64,000 nt of DNA. Source: Rhyacichthys aspro (lineage: Eukaryota > Chordata > Actinopteri > Gobiiformes > Rhyacichthyidae). Below the pieces are notes generated by a model. The model searched no databases and had not been told where the DNA came from. It worked only from the letters and a program-made list of their open reading frames with translations. Below, in pieces: positions 15,701 through 28,800 of this stretch (position 1 is the stretch's first letter; every line of letters starts with the position of its first letter). The stretch lies in contig CM072154.1 of the NCBI GenBank assembly GCA_036850595.1, positions 15,011,330 to 15,075,329 on the forward strand. Direction: 5' to 3'. The translations under genes and the position numbers were made by a program.

Positions 15701-18700
15701 CAAAAGGATTGTGCTTTAATTGGAATTTTGCTTCAAAACGAGGATGTATATTAGAATAAAACCACTGCACAATTAGGTAAACACTTCTCACCAACAGCAC
15801 AATGGATGATTATAATGAGATTTAACTCTGCCATGTTGGAAAATAGTTTACCATGCTAGTGTGTGATAAAAAGCTTAGGTGCCATGGTAACAGGTTAGAA
15901 GCCAAACCGCAGTGGCCTTTTGAAAGCAAAAGGAATGCAGGAAAAAGTGAAGGTATTCAGCACTGTCTGTAGTTGAGCCGAAGTATCTGTAGCTTAAAGC
16001 CGTACGTCTCCTCCGGCCTTGACAAATGAATAACTCTAATCATATGTCTCCTTACTCTGAGACTCATGAATCATTCCACATGAACAGATTAATAGCTCAT
16101 AAATCTTACCAAGAACATTATATCTCTGCAATTAGAGCAGTCGAGCTGCAGCACAAGCCTCATGGTATATTCAAAATGTTTTGTGAATACTGAATAAGTG
16201 AAAGGAACCAGCGAGGAATACAGATCTGCGCAGTGCAGATTTCCACTCCTGAAATACATCTTAATAGTTGAGAGGGGATGTGATAATGACAGAGAAAATA
16301 CCAGGGAGAAAAAATTACAGCACTTGATGTGAATGATGCGAGGTCTGCCACAGTTATCAAAATGATGATGATATCTGTTAGGCCGTTTATAAATGATGGC
16401 TGCTGTTTAAGGATGTGGTCATTACCTCCTATTGTTCCTGGAGAATGCTGTCAATTGAAAACTCAATGAGTGACAAAGTAAAGTGGAAAAAGCTCCTTAG
16501 GAATCAACATCTGGGCAGACCAAACGTGTCAAACATGAAGTCACACACATGAAAATCGATCATTCAAATTTCTGTAACAGTCTTTTTCCCCATGACAACT
16601 TTGAAAGCTTTACTGATTCATGCAGCATGTGTCCTGTGTGATAAAGTGTGGCATGTTAGTGAAGAGGCACATTTAGCAGCGTGTAATTATAATTTCAAGA
16701 TATGACAGCTAGTGAGTGATTGTGTCTGGAGCAGGAAGTACAGTATAAACCACATTTAGATACGCCAAATACACACACTACTGTATTTCACGTGATCTGC
16801 TTGGTTCTTTGGTTTTTACTCACCTTCTGGAGAAGATTTATTAACTGTTACCTTCCCACTATATTCAGGTTGATTTTTGGAAGATTGTACTCCTGCATAC
16901 ACTGATAATGGTTCTTTGTATCTTGCTCATATGACACACTGATATAATCAACAACTGCATTCTGAAGAGAAATACATTTAGATAAACAAACAAGTGCAAT
17001 GCCGATCTAGTTCCAATCCCCAGTGAGCAGACTGGAACGTTCATGTGTGACTTGTGATGCTGCATATGCAGGTATTTTGTTGAAACATTGGGTTTAATAA
17101 AACTACATCATTCACAGACAGACTTTTCATTATCATTCACATAGAGCACAACATGTTTTTCATTTCCTAAAACCTGAATAATGCACTTATAATGTCACTG
17201 TGTAGGGCCATATCTGTACATGTAGTGAACATACACACAAAACCAGGAGAAATCTAATACAGTAACATGCCTTTTATTCATCACTGTTTTGTTATGTGTA
17301 ATCTCATTTCACTTTATGTGTGAAGATAGAGGTGAAATTGAATTTCCCCCTTTTCTCCACAACACATAGGCTGAATGTGAAATAAAAGAAATGAGATTCA
17401 CGTGTGTCTTTATAAAACGCAGCAGAATATAAAACTGCATCAGGAGTAGAAATTGTCATGTAATGAAACTTCCTCACATTTGGTGGTCACTGCAAAAGTA
17501 GACTATTGTACTATTGTGAAAACAGGAGATCCTTACACATTGGGGGTTTGTTTTTCAGTTTCAAATTCTTCCTTGAGTGACACTGCTCTGAAGCTAAAGA
17601 ATGTTATTGCTTCTGGATATTCCTGATTTTCATTAAAAAGGTTTCTTGATCAATTACCACTTTAATTGCCCACACGGATTTTGCTTGTAGCTGTATGACG
17701 CCTGCTAATGAAGTCTATTTCGTAGAAGCATAAACAACCCACAGTGTAGCTGTCCATCAACATAGCCTCCAGAGACTCAGAATAAACCTTTGGGAAATAA
17801 AATCATGATCCACATTCTTCCAAACATGAATATGTTTTATCTACGACTCATATTATTTTAAACTGCATTCCATCATGTGATAAAGCAGCAATGCTTTGAT
17901 TGTGGTGTCATGATTCATTTTTTTCTACATGTAGTTAACAGTTAATGACCAACCATGTGTATGTGCAGGTGTTTCTGCTTCACGTACAGCACTGCAATCA
18001 ATCTGTCCATATGGCAGGGCAGCAAGAGTTACATCTGTTTCCCAATAGTGGACAAAACATGTTAAGAAAGCTAGAAGCAGTATATTTTACATATATTTCA
18101 TGTCAGTTGGAGAAAACTCGAGATTGACTAAAGACTGAAGAGTGAAACACTGTTCTGCGTTAATGGCCTGGACTGCACAAGTGTTCAAATAAAATGTGAA
18201 GTGCATGAAGTTAATCATTTGAGAGATTTTTTTTTTTTTTTACTTTTGCATCAATCAATTCTGAGACATTACACCACATGTATTTACAAATGAGGCATGC
18301 TGCAGCATTAGGTAGGTGTCATGTTGACCATAAAACCTAATGATCTGCCACCAGAAACTGTGCTCAACTACAACATCACACGTGTTTCAAGGGACACATT
18401 CCAGTGGCAAGCCTATTGTCCAAATGGTTTGGAGAGTGAAAGAATGCCAGACAGGGTTTGGGACTGGCACATTTGCCTCAGGCTCAGTGACACTGCAGCC
18501 AATACCCACAGCGCTATATTTTACCAAACTGGGAAAATGTGGTCATTGAAAATGTCACACACGAGCAGTACACATTCTGGTGTTCAACAGAATCATTGGA
18601 GTTGCTTTTAAAAATGAATAATGGCCTTTGAAACCTACGTGTTTGAATGTGGAAATGTTGGGAACAATGTAATTTACACATCCCAGTGCGAGGAACTGTA

Positions 18701-21700
18701 AATAAAGCTTCATTTAAAATTGATGAAAAGGAGGAAATATGTTCTACCCAATAAACAGGATAACAATGTGTGGTTGATTTACAGCTTGGGAAGGATGGCA
18801 CGTAATGACAAGTTTCAGTTTTTTGTTTTCAGTTTGTATGAAGCTACTAACTGTATGAACTGTAAATGAAACATGCAATGCAGTAAATGAGCATTATTAA
18901 ATTTAACTTTAATTTCTAGATGGAGATGCAGTCAGACCCTGTAGACTGAGTTAGAAAGCCACAGTCTGGACTTGAGTTCAGCGGGTGATCACTGAATTGG
19001 ATATAAGCCTGCATGTGCACCCGGTGTGTTCTATATATTGCATCTATAGAGAGACCGGCTCGGGAAGTATTGGGAATGAACACACACTTGACAGTTCTCA
19101 TTAAGCCACAGCCTGTGTGAGATGAGATGTACTGAGACACGTTATAGATTGAAATGACAAATATCTCTCTCTGGATCGAGGCGGCAGCTTGCACGCAGAG
19201 GCGAGCGATGTGGCAGAAATGGCAACGCACAGGACACACATCTGGGGCACAAATTATAGGCTTTGTGTCCAAATGGTGCACACCCTAGGAAAATAGAAGT
19301 AGGATCCAACAAAATACAGCATCCAGGTCCAAATCTCACTGATGCTTGTTTCAAGGATGAAAAACCACATTAAATACTTTGCCAAGATTCTATGAAGTTT
19401 GGTTTGGCTATTGCTGTTTGGTCAAATATCTTTATGTTTAAAGGATGGATCACTGAATAAGACTCAGCAACAGTTTCAAACAATGGCAGACATTTGAAAT
19501 CTTGAGGCAAAAGCTTCATGGTTTGTTAGATAAGTCAATATGAAAAACTGTGCTAATTTTAAACAATTTCCGTTCAGAAAGGGCTGCAAGGAAAAAGTAA
19601 CGTGCACTTGCTCGGGTCTTCAATGAAGCAGCTAAGGTCCTATTCATATGTTATTTAATCCTAAGTTGTCCATAACAACTCGAAACGGTTTGGCAGGGTT
19701 CTTACAGAGTATAGTAGGACACGAAAATTAACTGTCAGTGTAAAACAGAAACCAATCAGTAGCCTCTTGTGTTGTAATTACATGCTTTGTTCAGAGCTGA
19801 CATCCTCCCAGTGGTTGTCTGGCTCCATAGAAGCACCACTCACCTCTGGCTCTGGCTCTGGCTCCTAAAGGACACATAACTCTCAGGGGCAGGGCTTCTT
19901 GTCAGTGTAGTTGTAAGCATAAGATTCATTTGACGTTTGAACAAGTACTACAGTTCTCTGGTGAGGAAGGTTTTAACTAGAAAAATGCTTGGGGCCACAT
20001 TTTGTTTGAAGTTACATGCTGTCTAATGAATTGGCATTTTTTAAAGCATCCGCTCAGAGGCTATATTTATAATTACTGCATTTTTACTCATCATGACTCT
20101 GCTTCTTCTTAGTAGGGGGTATTATTGTTTGTCATTGGTCGTACACTTGACTGAGCAAATTAATCAGTGAACAGAACCTACAGCTCCACACTGCTACACT
20201 GCTCCTCCCCTATGACCAAGCAGACCTGAAATATCTGTATTACAATGATGTCTGCCTCAGGAAAAGTAGAAGAAAATGCAGTGAAATGGAAAAGCCATTC
20301 GGAACAGGTACATGATATAGTCTATCAGTGCTGCTGGTGCCATTGGTCTCTAAAGACCCACATCATTGACAGAACACAGTAATATACTATACCATGTAAT
20401 GACGGTTCAAAAAAGGTTACAAGGTGAAGCAAATATAGTGTTTACGTTCTGATTATGACTGGACATGGAAAGAGCTTTTTGGGGAACCAAGTGAAGCAAA
20501 AGTCAATCAGATCATACACGAAAAGTCGCCATCAATAACTCAACTCTAGTTAAACAGATGTTGTTCTTCCTGCTTTTACCTTTTACCCTGTGAACTTTCC
20601 AACTGTTGATCACCAGTCATAGAGGTGAAGGTCTTACAGCCATCAGCGTAGCCATCTAACTCCTCAGTGGAGAAATAGGCTATCTACACTTCTGGCATTT
20701 ATCATTTATTGATGACGGTAATTGTTCCTGGCACCAGTGAACAGAGCAGCCCAGACGATGTGGATATTAAATCACTTCATCACTCCAAATGAATGTTGCA
20801 GTTTCCCCCAGCAGCGGCTGTTGTGCCACCGTACACTTTCACAGCTTTTCATTGTCATTTAGCCACCAAGTTTGTCATTGAGGAAGTGCCTTTTCGACAG
20901 GTTGTTTATTTTGGTGTTTCTGTAAATGAAAGTTCTTCTCTAATTGGATCGGTGCCTCAGTCTTGAAGGCAGTCGGCGCATTAAGAGAGATTTTACATCT
21001 GCTACACTACGATGAACAGGATATTAAACGTGTCATTTCCCTTTTTGCTGGCAGATGGGAAGTGCTCATTGAACCTGTCCATGTTTAATTATATTTTGAT
21101 GCCAGGTAGTGTGTTGAAAGTACATAGTGTGACCTGGGCAACGAGTAGCTCAGCTGCTAGCATCAATCCACAACAAGCATGTTGGACATGAGTGTTGCAT
21201 TTAGATCTATATATAAGCATGCATGCACAGTAATTACACAGCCTACTAGATCAAAAGTTGTGGCACAAAATATTTTAGTTATAAGAAACTATGAAAACAA
21301 ATTAGTGACAGAAGCTCAGCATTTCCCATTAGCACTTTAAAATTATTTGGCTCATGAAGGGATGTTCTTCAAATAAATTTCAATGTCCCTATTTCTTCTC
21401 CTTCACACTTTTCTTCCCAAAGCTTTTTATCGGCCTTGATTAGAAAATCATATATAAGTATATAATGTCTGGACCACGTCTCTGAGTAAGTATCGTGTAG
21501 TATGTAATCTTCTCTATTTTTTCCTCTGCGCTTCATTTATTTATTTACATTTGTCCAATATTCTAATGTAAATATGTCCATAAAAGAGATGACAGGACAC
21601 AACAATACAGCCGATGTAGTATGGAGCAAGGACTCAGTATTTCAGATGAAATCTTTATATACCCTAAAAACAATGACAGGTTCATGAGTTTTAGCTAAAT

Positions 21701-24700
21701 CACTTGTGAGACATGATGGACATGGAATAAGGGCCAGACCCAGATCCCAGAATTTTACTAAATACAACAGCTGCACTTACTAATTATCATTAGTCATGGA
21801 GAACTATTCTAGGAAAGAACAGCCAGGACAGACGAAGGGCAATGTCGGGACAAGGCAGACAGGAGTGAGAGGAGTCATTTATGTTTTCCCCACCAATTCT
21901 TTTGAGCAGTTCACCTCTCTTATACATATTCTCCCATGATTTTCCATTTTATCTGTTCAAAAAGGCTGAACGGGCAAGTGGGAGGTCCTCTGATGCTGGT
22001 GAGGGAAATAGTATGACAATGAAGCGATTTAAATAATAACCATGACGCTCCAATAAAGCTGCTAGGCCTGTATCAGGAAGTGTGAAAGAAGCCAGATAAG
22101 TCCAATGACTAAGCTGTGTGACGATAGGAGATGGAAATTTAAGGGGCAAACGCCAATTAAATTTGATTAAGCTTGATAAGAAATCAATTTGTCTACTATA
22201 TATGGGGTTTGTATATCTCATCTGTAGATCTACACTATATTTCAACAGTGGGCTGCCAGTCATTTCCTCAAAGGGTTTTAGCAGATTGTATTCAGAATAA
22301 ACAAGGTTGGAAATATAATAAAATGGCCTTTGTATGTGTATGCCTATCTGAATATTGAACAGTACCAAGCTTTCCAGCTAAAGGTGAACATAAGGCCAAT
22401 AGTCTCACTGTGCTGTTTCTTCCTTTCAGCTAGAGCCCACAAGTAAACACATAGAACAAACCAGGACTTCATCTTCCCATTAGTTACTAGAATATTTTTT
22501 ATTCAGTAATGCTTACAATGTTATTATATTTCATGAGAGACTGCATAATGTATTGCTTTAACTTAATCTTTTTGGGGAATGACTTTATGGTAAGATCAAA
22601 TCGTGTACCGCAGCAAGAACAAGTGCAAAGTAGTTTTAGATTTGGATGGTGTAATCTGGTGTAACATGTTGGGTAAGATTAATATAGTTCATGGTAAAGA
22701 GTTAAAACATTATTCTCAAGGGTTTCTGGTGTGTTTCTTTGTTTTCTTCTGAGACCCCTAGAGCACTCATGGTAGCTATACACATAGTAAGGATGTCTTA
22801 GGGGGCTATTATGTGTTTGTGATGTCAAAGGCATACTATATGTTAAACATAAGTGCATTCACTTTTGAACTGAAAGAGTGTGCAAAATTACTGCAAAAAC
22901 ATTCTACAGAAAAATACCTAATTCTAGTTTTTAGTAGTCTACCATTTGCAAAGCCAGATCAATGCCTTTTTTCACTCAACTCAAACAAGCAACTAACAGA
23001 TTAAAGATTAATGCAAAAAACACGTTGAAACGGGTGAGTCGACCACAACTTGGTTTTCACAGAGACAAGATGTCGTTGAGAGCAATCCTATCTGTGTTGT
23101 TACAGATAAAGACTAACCTGATTCCTGATCAAAGGCTGCGACGTTGCAAGCAACTGAGAAGGATTGTCTGATTCCCTGCTGCAACCCATTGCCGGGAGGC
23201 TTTTGACAGATTAATTGCACCATCTTGTCTATCCCACATGTGGCTGGCAATAATGTGTGGATAAATAGCACTGCTATCTGTGTAAGGTCGGAAACATCGG
23301 AAACAGTGGCGAATGGGTCCAAGTTTGTGGTGTTTGGCCGGGTGTTGGGTTACACATAATCGAGTCTTTGAGAGCAGGACAAGAGCTGAATAGGAGAGCC
23401 AGGATATCACTGGGTCTATCTTCTTGCCCATTGTATCTGTGTCAGTGTGGTGAATGCATGGGTACAGGCAAAGGTATGGAAACATCTGAGACATTATCTC
23501 CAAACGACAGCTGATACCACAGTGGGAGAGGGCCAGACATTAAACACTGACACTGTTTGTGTTTAGAGGAGCTGATCAGCAGATATGTGTATTCTTAAGG
23601 TACTTTCTTTTTCTTAAGTACATTTGACATTTTGAGCTGCATTCAGGGCCACACGATGACATCACACTTGTGGCTATCTCTGTCTCCTTTGTTTCCTACC
23701 AGTATTTGGTGAGTTGTTGAATATTTCATTAGGGCCAGTGGCTCTTCTGGGCTGGGGCTGGTTTGGTTCTCACCTCAGGTAACCTTTCGGTGCATTAACA
23801 AAACTTACAAAAAACAAAACAAAACAATGATTAGGCGAGATAACTGTGTTCCCCTAAACTCCATAAACTTTCCGTCTTTTACATGAATTCTGGTGCCACA
23901 CATGAAAGTCTTGTAATTTGAGCCTTGATAGGGTATTCATTAAAATAAACCAGTAAGAAATGCTCATGGTAGAAAAGTGTCAAAAAGAAAGGAAGGAACG
24001 AAGGAAAAAAGGATCTCAAATCTATATTTTAACCTGTAGGTAAAAGACTGAATGAATGCTCTGAATGTAATAAGTAACTCAAGGGCACTGAGCAACAAAA
24101 GGCCATAAGCAATTATTAGGAGTAAGCCAATGTGCCTAAATGGACTAATATGTCCTTGTTACAGTGTGTATGTTGGTCTACTCAAATGCACACTGAAGCA
24201 CGCACAAAGGAGACATACTGCCTTCACAAATGGCCACTTTTCTGTTCTAGAGTTTCAGTTCATGTGAGGATAAGTAAACCAAGAGCACCATACACACACA
24301 ATACACACAAGGTAAGAGATGCAAAGAACCACATGAAAGAGTGATGTTTCTGGTAAAACGTCTAAAAGGCTTCTGAGAAAATGTTAATGTATAGAACGGC
24401 TCTAAGGAAGCTACATTAAAATTGTTCTGTAAAAGCAACACTTGGCTATATGTTTGTGTAGTTCGTAAACCTAAATGTGACCTGTTGCAGGGTTGTACCG
24501 GTGAGACAAGTATTGTATAGGGCTCTGCGTTAGAGATAATAAAGACCCACTAGAAACTAAATGTTGGGCTATGCTCCAAATGGAAGTGGATTATAGATCC
24601 GATTTGATCACTGTAGGAGACAACATTTATTCAAAACGTTAATAAAGTAAGACAAAAATAAATGTATTTTCATCTATGGAATCAGTATAATGATTTACAT

Positions 24701-25362
24701 AATAAGACTCACTTGTGTTCACTGATTTTCTTTCAGACCAACGTGAATAAAAAAAAGAAAAATCTGTCCTAAAAATGTTACCTTTTTCTTTTGTTGTGAT
24801 ATCAAAGCCTAAACCTCTCTGACTTACTTTGCAAGTACAGGTTGTTCTTCTGTCCTAAAGCTTGCACCTCTGAGTTGCTTTTCTGTCCTAATACTCTCTC
24901 CTCAGAGGGGGTCACGCTCAGGACAGCCATCTGCTGAGACATATGTTGGACTTGCAAAGACATCTATGTTTATGAAGAGAAAAAGAGGGTAGACAAGAAA
25001 ATTCTCACTATTAAACATGATTTTGTCAAAAGGACTGGGAGAACGGATCCAGCCGTAAACAAATTCCCTGCCTTTCTTATATTGTCTTGCCTCATCGAGA
25101 GTAAAGCTCCTGCAGGCCACAGCTTGTCAGAGAATATTCATGACACTCGTGGACATGCAGCGATTCTCTGTCTGGTGATAGACTCAACATACTGGGCCAT
25201 CAGTGCTCTCTTCAAGAGGCTGTAATGACAGACTAAGATAAAATTAATAAATCAAAAGCTAGTGGGGAGGGCTTCTGACACTTATGCACGCTGAGACACA
25301 GAAACAAAGCAAAAGGAGAGGGACAGACGAAGAGAATGAGTTTATATGCCGAAGACAGTGTC
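9782..25362. other. Non-coding left flank, part 2
   Basis: No convincing gene. It contains a GT microsatellite, a T15 run at 18,227-18,241, a TCTGGC triplication at 19,845-19,862, and CAT-rich low-complexity sequence at about 11,255-11,325. A small CpG-containing patch lies at about 13,715-13,800, with a TATA-like stretch near 13,830-13,842, but no open frame or splice donor follows it. The longest open frame (139 codons, minus strand, 21,949-22,368) matches nothing I recognise. Confidence 0.5.
10625..10647. repeat. (GT)n microsatellite
   Basis: About 11 uninterrupted GT units, a typical vertebrate dinucleotide microsatellite, likely polymorphic in length. Confidence 0.95.
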
Positions 25363-25373
25363 GCTTAGAAAGT
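25363..25373 (+). repeat. Left target-site duplication of SINE copy 1
   Basis: The 11-mer GCTTAGAAAGT recurs exactly at 25,804-25,814. The two copies bracket the SINE, as expected for target-primed reverse transcription. Confidence 0.85.
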
Positions 25374-25803
25374 TCTTTTTTTTTTTCATTTCATCTTCTA
25401 CCGCTTATCCCACTTTGTGGGGTCGCGGGTGGCTGGAGCCTATCCCAGCTGCTTTGGGCCTTAGGCGGGGTACACCCTGGACAGTGGCCAGTTCGTCGCA
25501 GGGCTGACACTTAGACGTACATTGACAGACAACCATTCACTCTCACATTCATCCACTAGGGGCACTTTAGAGCCACCAATTCACCTATACATGCATGTCT
25601 TTGGACGGTGGGAGGAAGCCGGAGATCCCGGAGAGAACCCACGGTGACATGCAGACTCCTCACAGAAAGACCAGAGTCAGCCAATGATGTTTTGAGTTGG
25701 CTACAATCGGCCAACTATGTTTTTTTGGGTCGGCCGGGATTCGTACTCACGACCTTCTTGCTGTGAAGCGGGAGCGCTAACCACTCCGCTACCGTGCACC
25801 CCA
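25374..25803 (-). mobile_element. tRNA-derived SINE, V-SINE-like, near full length
   Basis: Read on the minus strand the element has three parts. A tRNA-like head (about 25,735-25,803) carries an A-box (TAGCGGAGTGG) and a degenerate B-box (GAGTACGAATC). A central domain follows, containing the cassette 'tcctcccaccgtccaaagacatgca' type motif (about 25,585-25,625) that many fish SINEs share. The LINE-like tail (about 25,385-25,480) ends in a poly(T) on the plus strand, i.e. an A-rich 3' end. Exact 11-bp direct repeats flank it. Between head and central domain lies an imperfect 30-bp tandem duplication (25,678-25,737). Assignment to the V-SINE superfamily is from memory of the central domain; the SINE class and orientation are much surer than the family name. 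Confidence 0.8.
25678..25737. repeat. Imperfect 30-bp tandem duplication inside the SINE
   Basis: Units 25,678-25,707 and 25,708-25,737 share the pattern c-r-GCCAA-n-n-ATGTTTT followed by a G/T-rich half that can pair back with the start (AGCCAA against TTGGCT in the first unit). It separates the tRNA-like head from the central domain and so may mark a subfamily. Confidence 0.6.
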
Positions 25804-25814
25804 GCTTAGAAAGT
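25804..25814 (+). repeat. Right target-site duplication of SINE copy 1
   Basis: An exact copy of the 11-mer at 25,363-25,373, directly adjoining the tRNA-like head of the SINE. Confidence 0.85.
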
Positions 25815-28800
25815 GACATGACTTATTACTCTAAAAGTGCAAAGAATGGAAGTATGAACATGCACAACTGTTTGTTTTTCATGCTCTTACAATAACATAT
25901 ACAACTTTTGGTGCCTTCAAGGTCACATCCATAATGGGTAGCATTACTAAATTTATGTTGGTTGAGGGCTTAACACAAGCCATTTGGACACCCACAGAAA
26001 CAAAAAGAAGGTGAACTACATCAGCCAGACCCATGCACCAGCACACACATTAGCTGCAAAACACAAGCCAAGGTAACATTCATCACTTCAGGCCAAATAT
26101 CTTATTTCGCTACTGGAGCATATACACTGACACTTTTTCTTTAGATGAAAATATGCATGTTAGATCATACATTCTTTTGCAATTTAACTGTCTGTATATG
26201 TTGAAAGGCTTAATAAAAATGTGAACATTAGAAGTTATAGATTTGTTTCTGTGTTGGGGTTTTCTGATACCCAGCCATGTGCTATGACAAAGAAAAATAT
26301 GTAATTGACACCAGTAATGTCATTAGTAGAGGGGGCAGCATTAACAACACCTAAACAGGTAATGTTTGCACTTTCCAGTGATTGACTGGCAGGTAAACAA
26401 CATTACTGTTAAAAGCTGCCCGAGGGATGTTCACTGCTGGACTAATGAAGCACATTTGCACATGATATATTTTAAGCACAGGATTGTGTATCCTTTAGTC
26501 TGCTCTTGTCAATGTTGACTTGTAGAATCAGCTCCTCTATCTGAAATCACTGTGTCACACTCCTACATAAAAGAGCTGCATAAGAAATTCATGTGTGCTG
26601 GTAACCTAGATTTATTTTGTCTTTTTATTAGCAGAGGCCTCTTCGGGCTGCTTTGATGTCTGGTTGGGCTACTTACTTATGTGTTAATGAAACACTGTGT
26701 ATATCTTAATTTCTGAGTTTCTTGTTATGATGCCAGCCATGATAAGTATTCATAGATGCTTTTATGAAAGTAGGCCATTGCTGCAATAAAAGCCTCTGCT
26801 TTGCATAAAATGCTTGGGCCTGAGTTTATGTAAGCAGTAGCTAGGAACAGCCAGCCAAAACGAACCAATCAAAACCACATCCACTTGTGACATATAGCAT
26901 TACCAGCACAACTGACACCAGTGAGGATCAAAATCTACACATGAAACAACAGACTATCAAAGTATCAGTTACAGAGCGAGCAGCCAGGAGCTTGGCCAGC
27001 GCTGTGTTATTTGAATCCCTGACTTTTGGGAAAAGACAGCGCAAACAAGTGACCACAATGAAATAGATACTGTTTATTTAAGTGGGTCAACAAACAACAA
27101 GTGGTTATGAGCACAAACAAAACATCAGGAGAGAGGATCCACTAAAGACTTTCACCAGTGATATAAGCAAAGCGATAATTGCCTTTTCTTAAATAACTGA
27201 CCATGTTGTAAGCTCCTGGTGAATATTTGTTCAAGTGTGTACGTGCTGCTGTTGCTCCAATCACTGGCTTTCTTTGTTCACACAACAACGGTGAGGATAC
27301 AATGGCTTCACGGCACAATGCACTTCATGTTTATTCCTGCAGCAAATTGCAATTCTGGGACTGGGCTACATTTGTAAGAAGTCACCCAGAAATAAAAGGA
27401 GTGTACAACAGCAACCACTCTGCGATTATCTGTCTTCTCGCTGCTGTTCACTGCAATAGGTAGTGATTTCTCTCACCGCATTTTTAGCTATATTTTATTG
27501 TCACAGTGACTGGGAACTTTGACAGTAATATTTTACCCAATCCAAAGAAAAATAATGAAATGAAACCAACAAATACAGAAAGTTGGAGTTTTATGGAGCC
27601 TTGACAATTTTAGCCTACGAGATGATTCTGTTATCCCCATCTGTGGTTCATAACGCTATTGTAAATACGCTGTGTAAAATATAGAAAGAGGCAGTCACAA
27701 AAAAGTGTGTGTCAGAAGGTGTAGTAGCAGAGCAGACTCCCTGTGAAATCTGTCAAGCCAAAGAGGACGACAGACAACCCAAAGCCTCACAAAAAATTGC
27801 AGTAATGCTTCAACATGTAGCAGTCACTTATGAATCACATTTGTTTGTATTTGCCTGGTGTTCTTCCAAATCTCAAAACTTGGCTTGTCTCTGTGCGTTC
27901 TCATACCTCCAGGATGTAAGAGGTTTTGCGAGAGAACCATAGAGACTTCTGACCTTGGATATTTTGTGGAGCTTTTTTCTCTTTGACAGTGATTAATTCC
28001 AGGTTGAAACAGCAGGCCAAGGAGGCAATAGAGATGTGCGATAACAGGCTTGAAACAAAAGCAGCAGACGACAGGTACAGCCCTTTTCAGCCTAGGTAAC
28101 ACTGTTTGTGATAATGACTAGACAAAATCTATCAGAGGGGAAGAAAAGGATTTGAGCCCAACGTCATTGTTTTATCAACATAATTCAGTACATCATCAGC
28201 GTGAGATATTAATCATTGTCAAGAGCAGTAAAAATGCTTTAAGGGGCTATTTGTGGCAAGCAATTATCCATGTTGTGTTGGAGTCCTTTTACTTAACTCT
28301 CGGGAGAATGAAGGTTGATGATGCACTGCCTTGTTTACTCATTTGCATGTTTTAGATGAAAGCCCCTCCTTAAGTAAATTGTGCTCTTTTTAGTGTGATA
28401 TTTGACCAGAAGACATAGGATCCGCAGAAGGACATTGCTTTTATTCTGGCTTTAAGTGCATGTGTGTGCTGGCAAATTGAGAGGAGAAAGATAATTAAAT
28501 ATGATATAAAGGGCACATTTCTAAAACGAGAAAGCCTCTTTGACAAAGTGATTGTGTAGAACTCATTATAGGAAACTAATGAAGATATGAGCTGTCAAAA
28601 TAGAATCACTTTTGATGAGACTATCAATCATTTCTTTAAATATTCATGTGTCTCAGGAATTTTATACTATCCAACAGCATTAAGGAAGATTTCCAAACAC
28701 TGTATAAGTTGTTAGGAAACCTGTGATCAATTCTGAGGTCAAAGGATAAAACCCCAAATGAATGAAAAAGCTATGTAAATGCAGTGCCATGTAAAGACGA

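Noticed and set aside
21949..22368. 139-codon open frame on the minus strand
   Set aside because: It is among the longest frames in the left flank, but it resembles no protein family I can name. The opposite strand also carries overlapping open frames, and there is no splice or promoter context. Probably chance; a BLASTP hit would change this.
25735..25803. tRNA-like sequence on the minus strand
   Set aside because: The A-box and B-box-like blocks belong to the head of a SINE with target-site duplications. The B-box is degenerate and no full cloverleaf forms, so it is not annotated as a tRNA gene.
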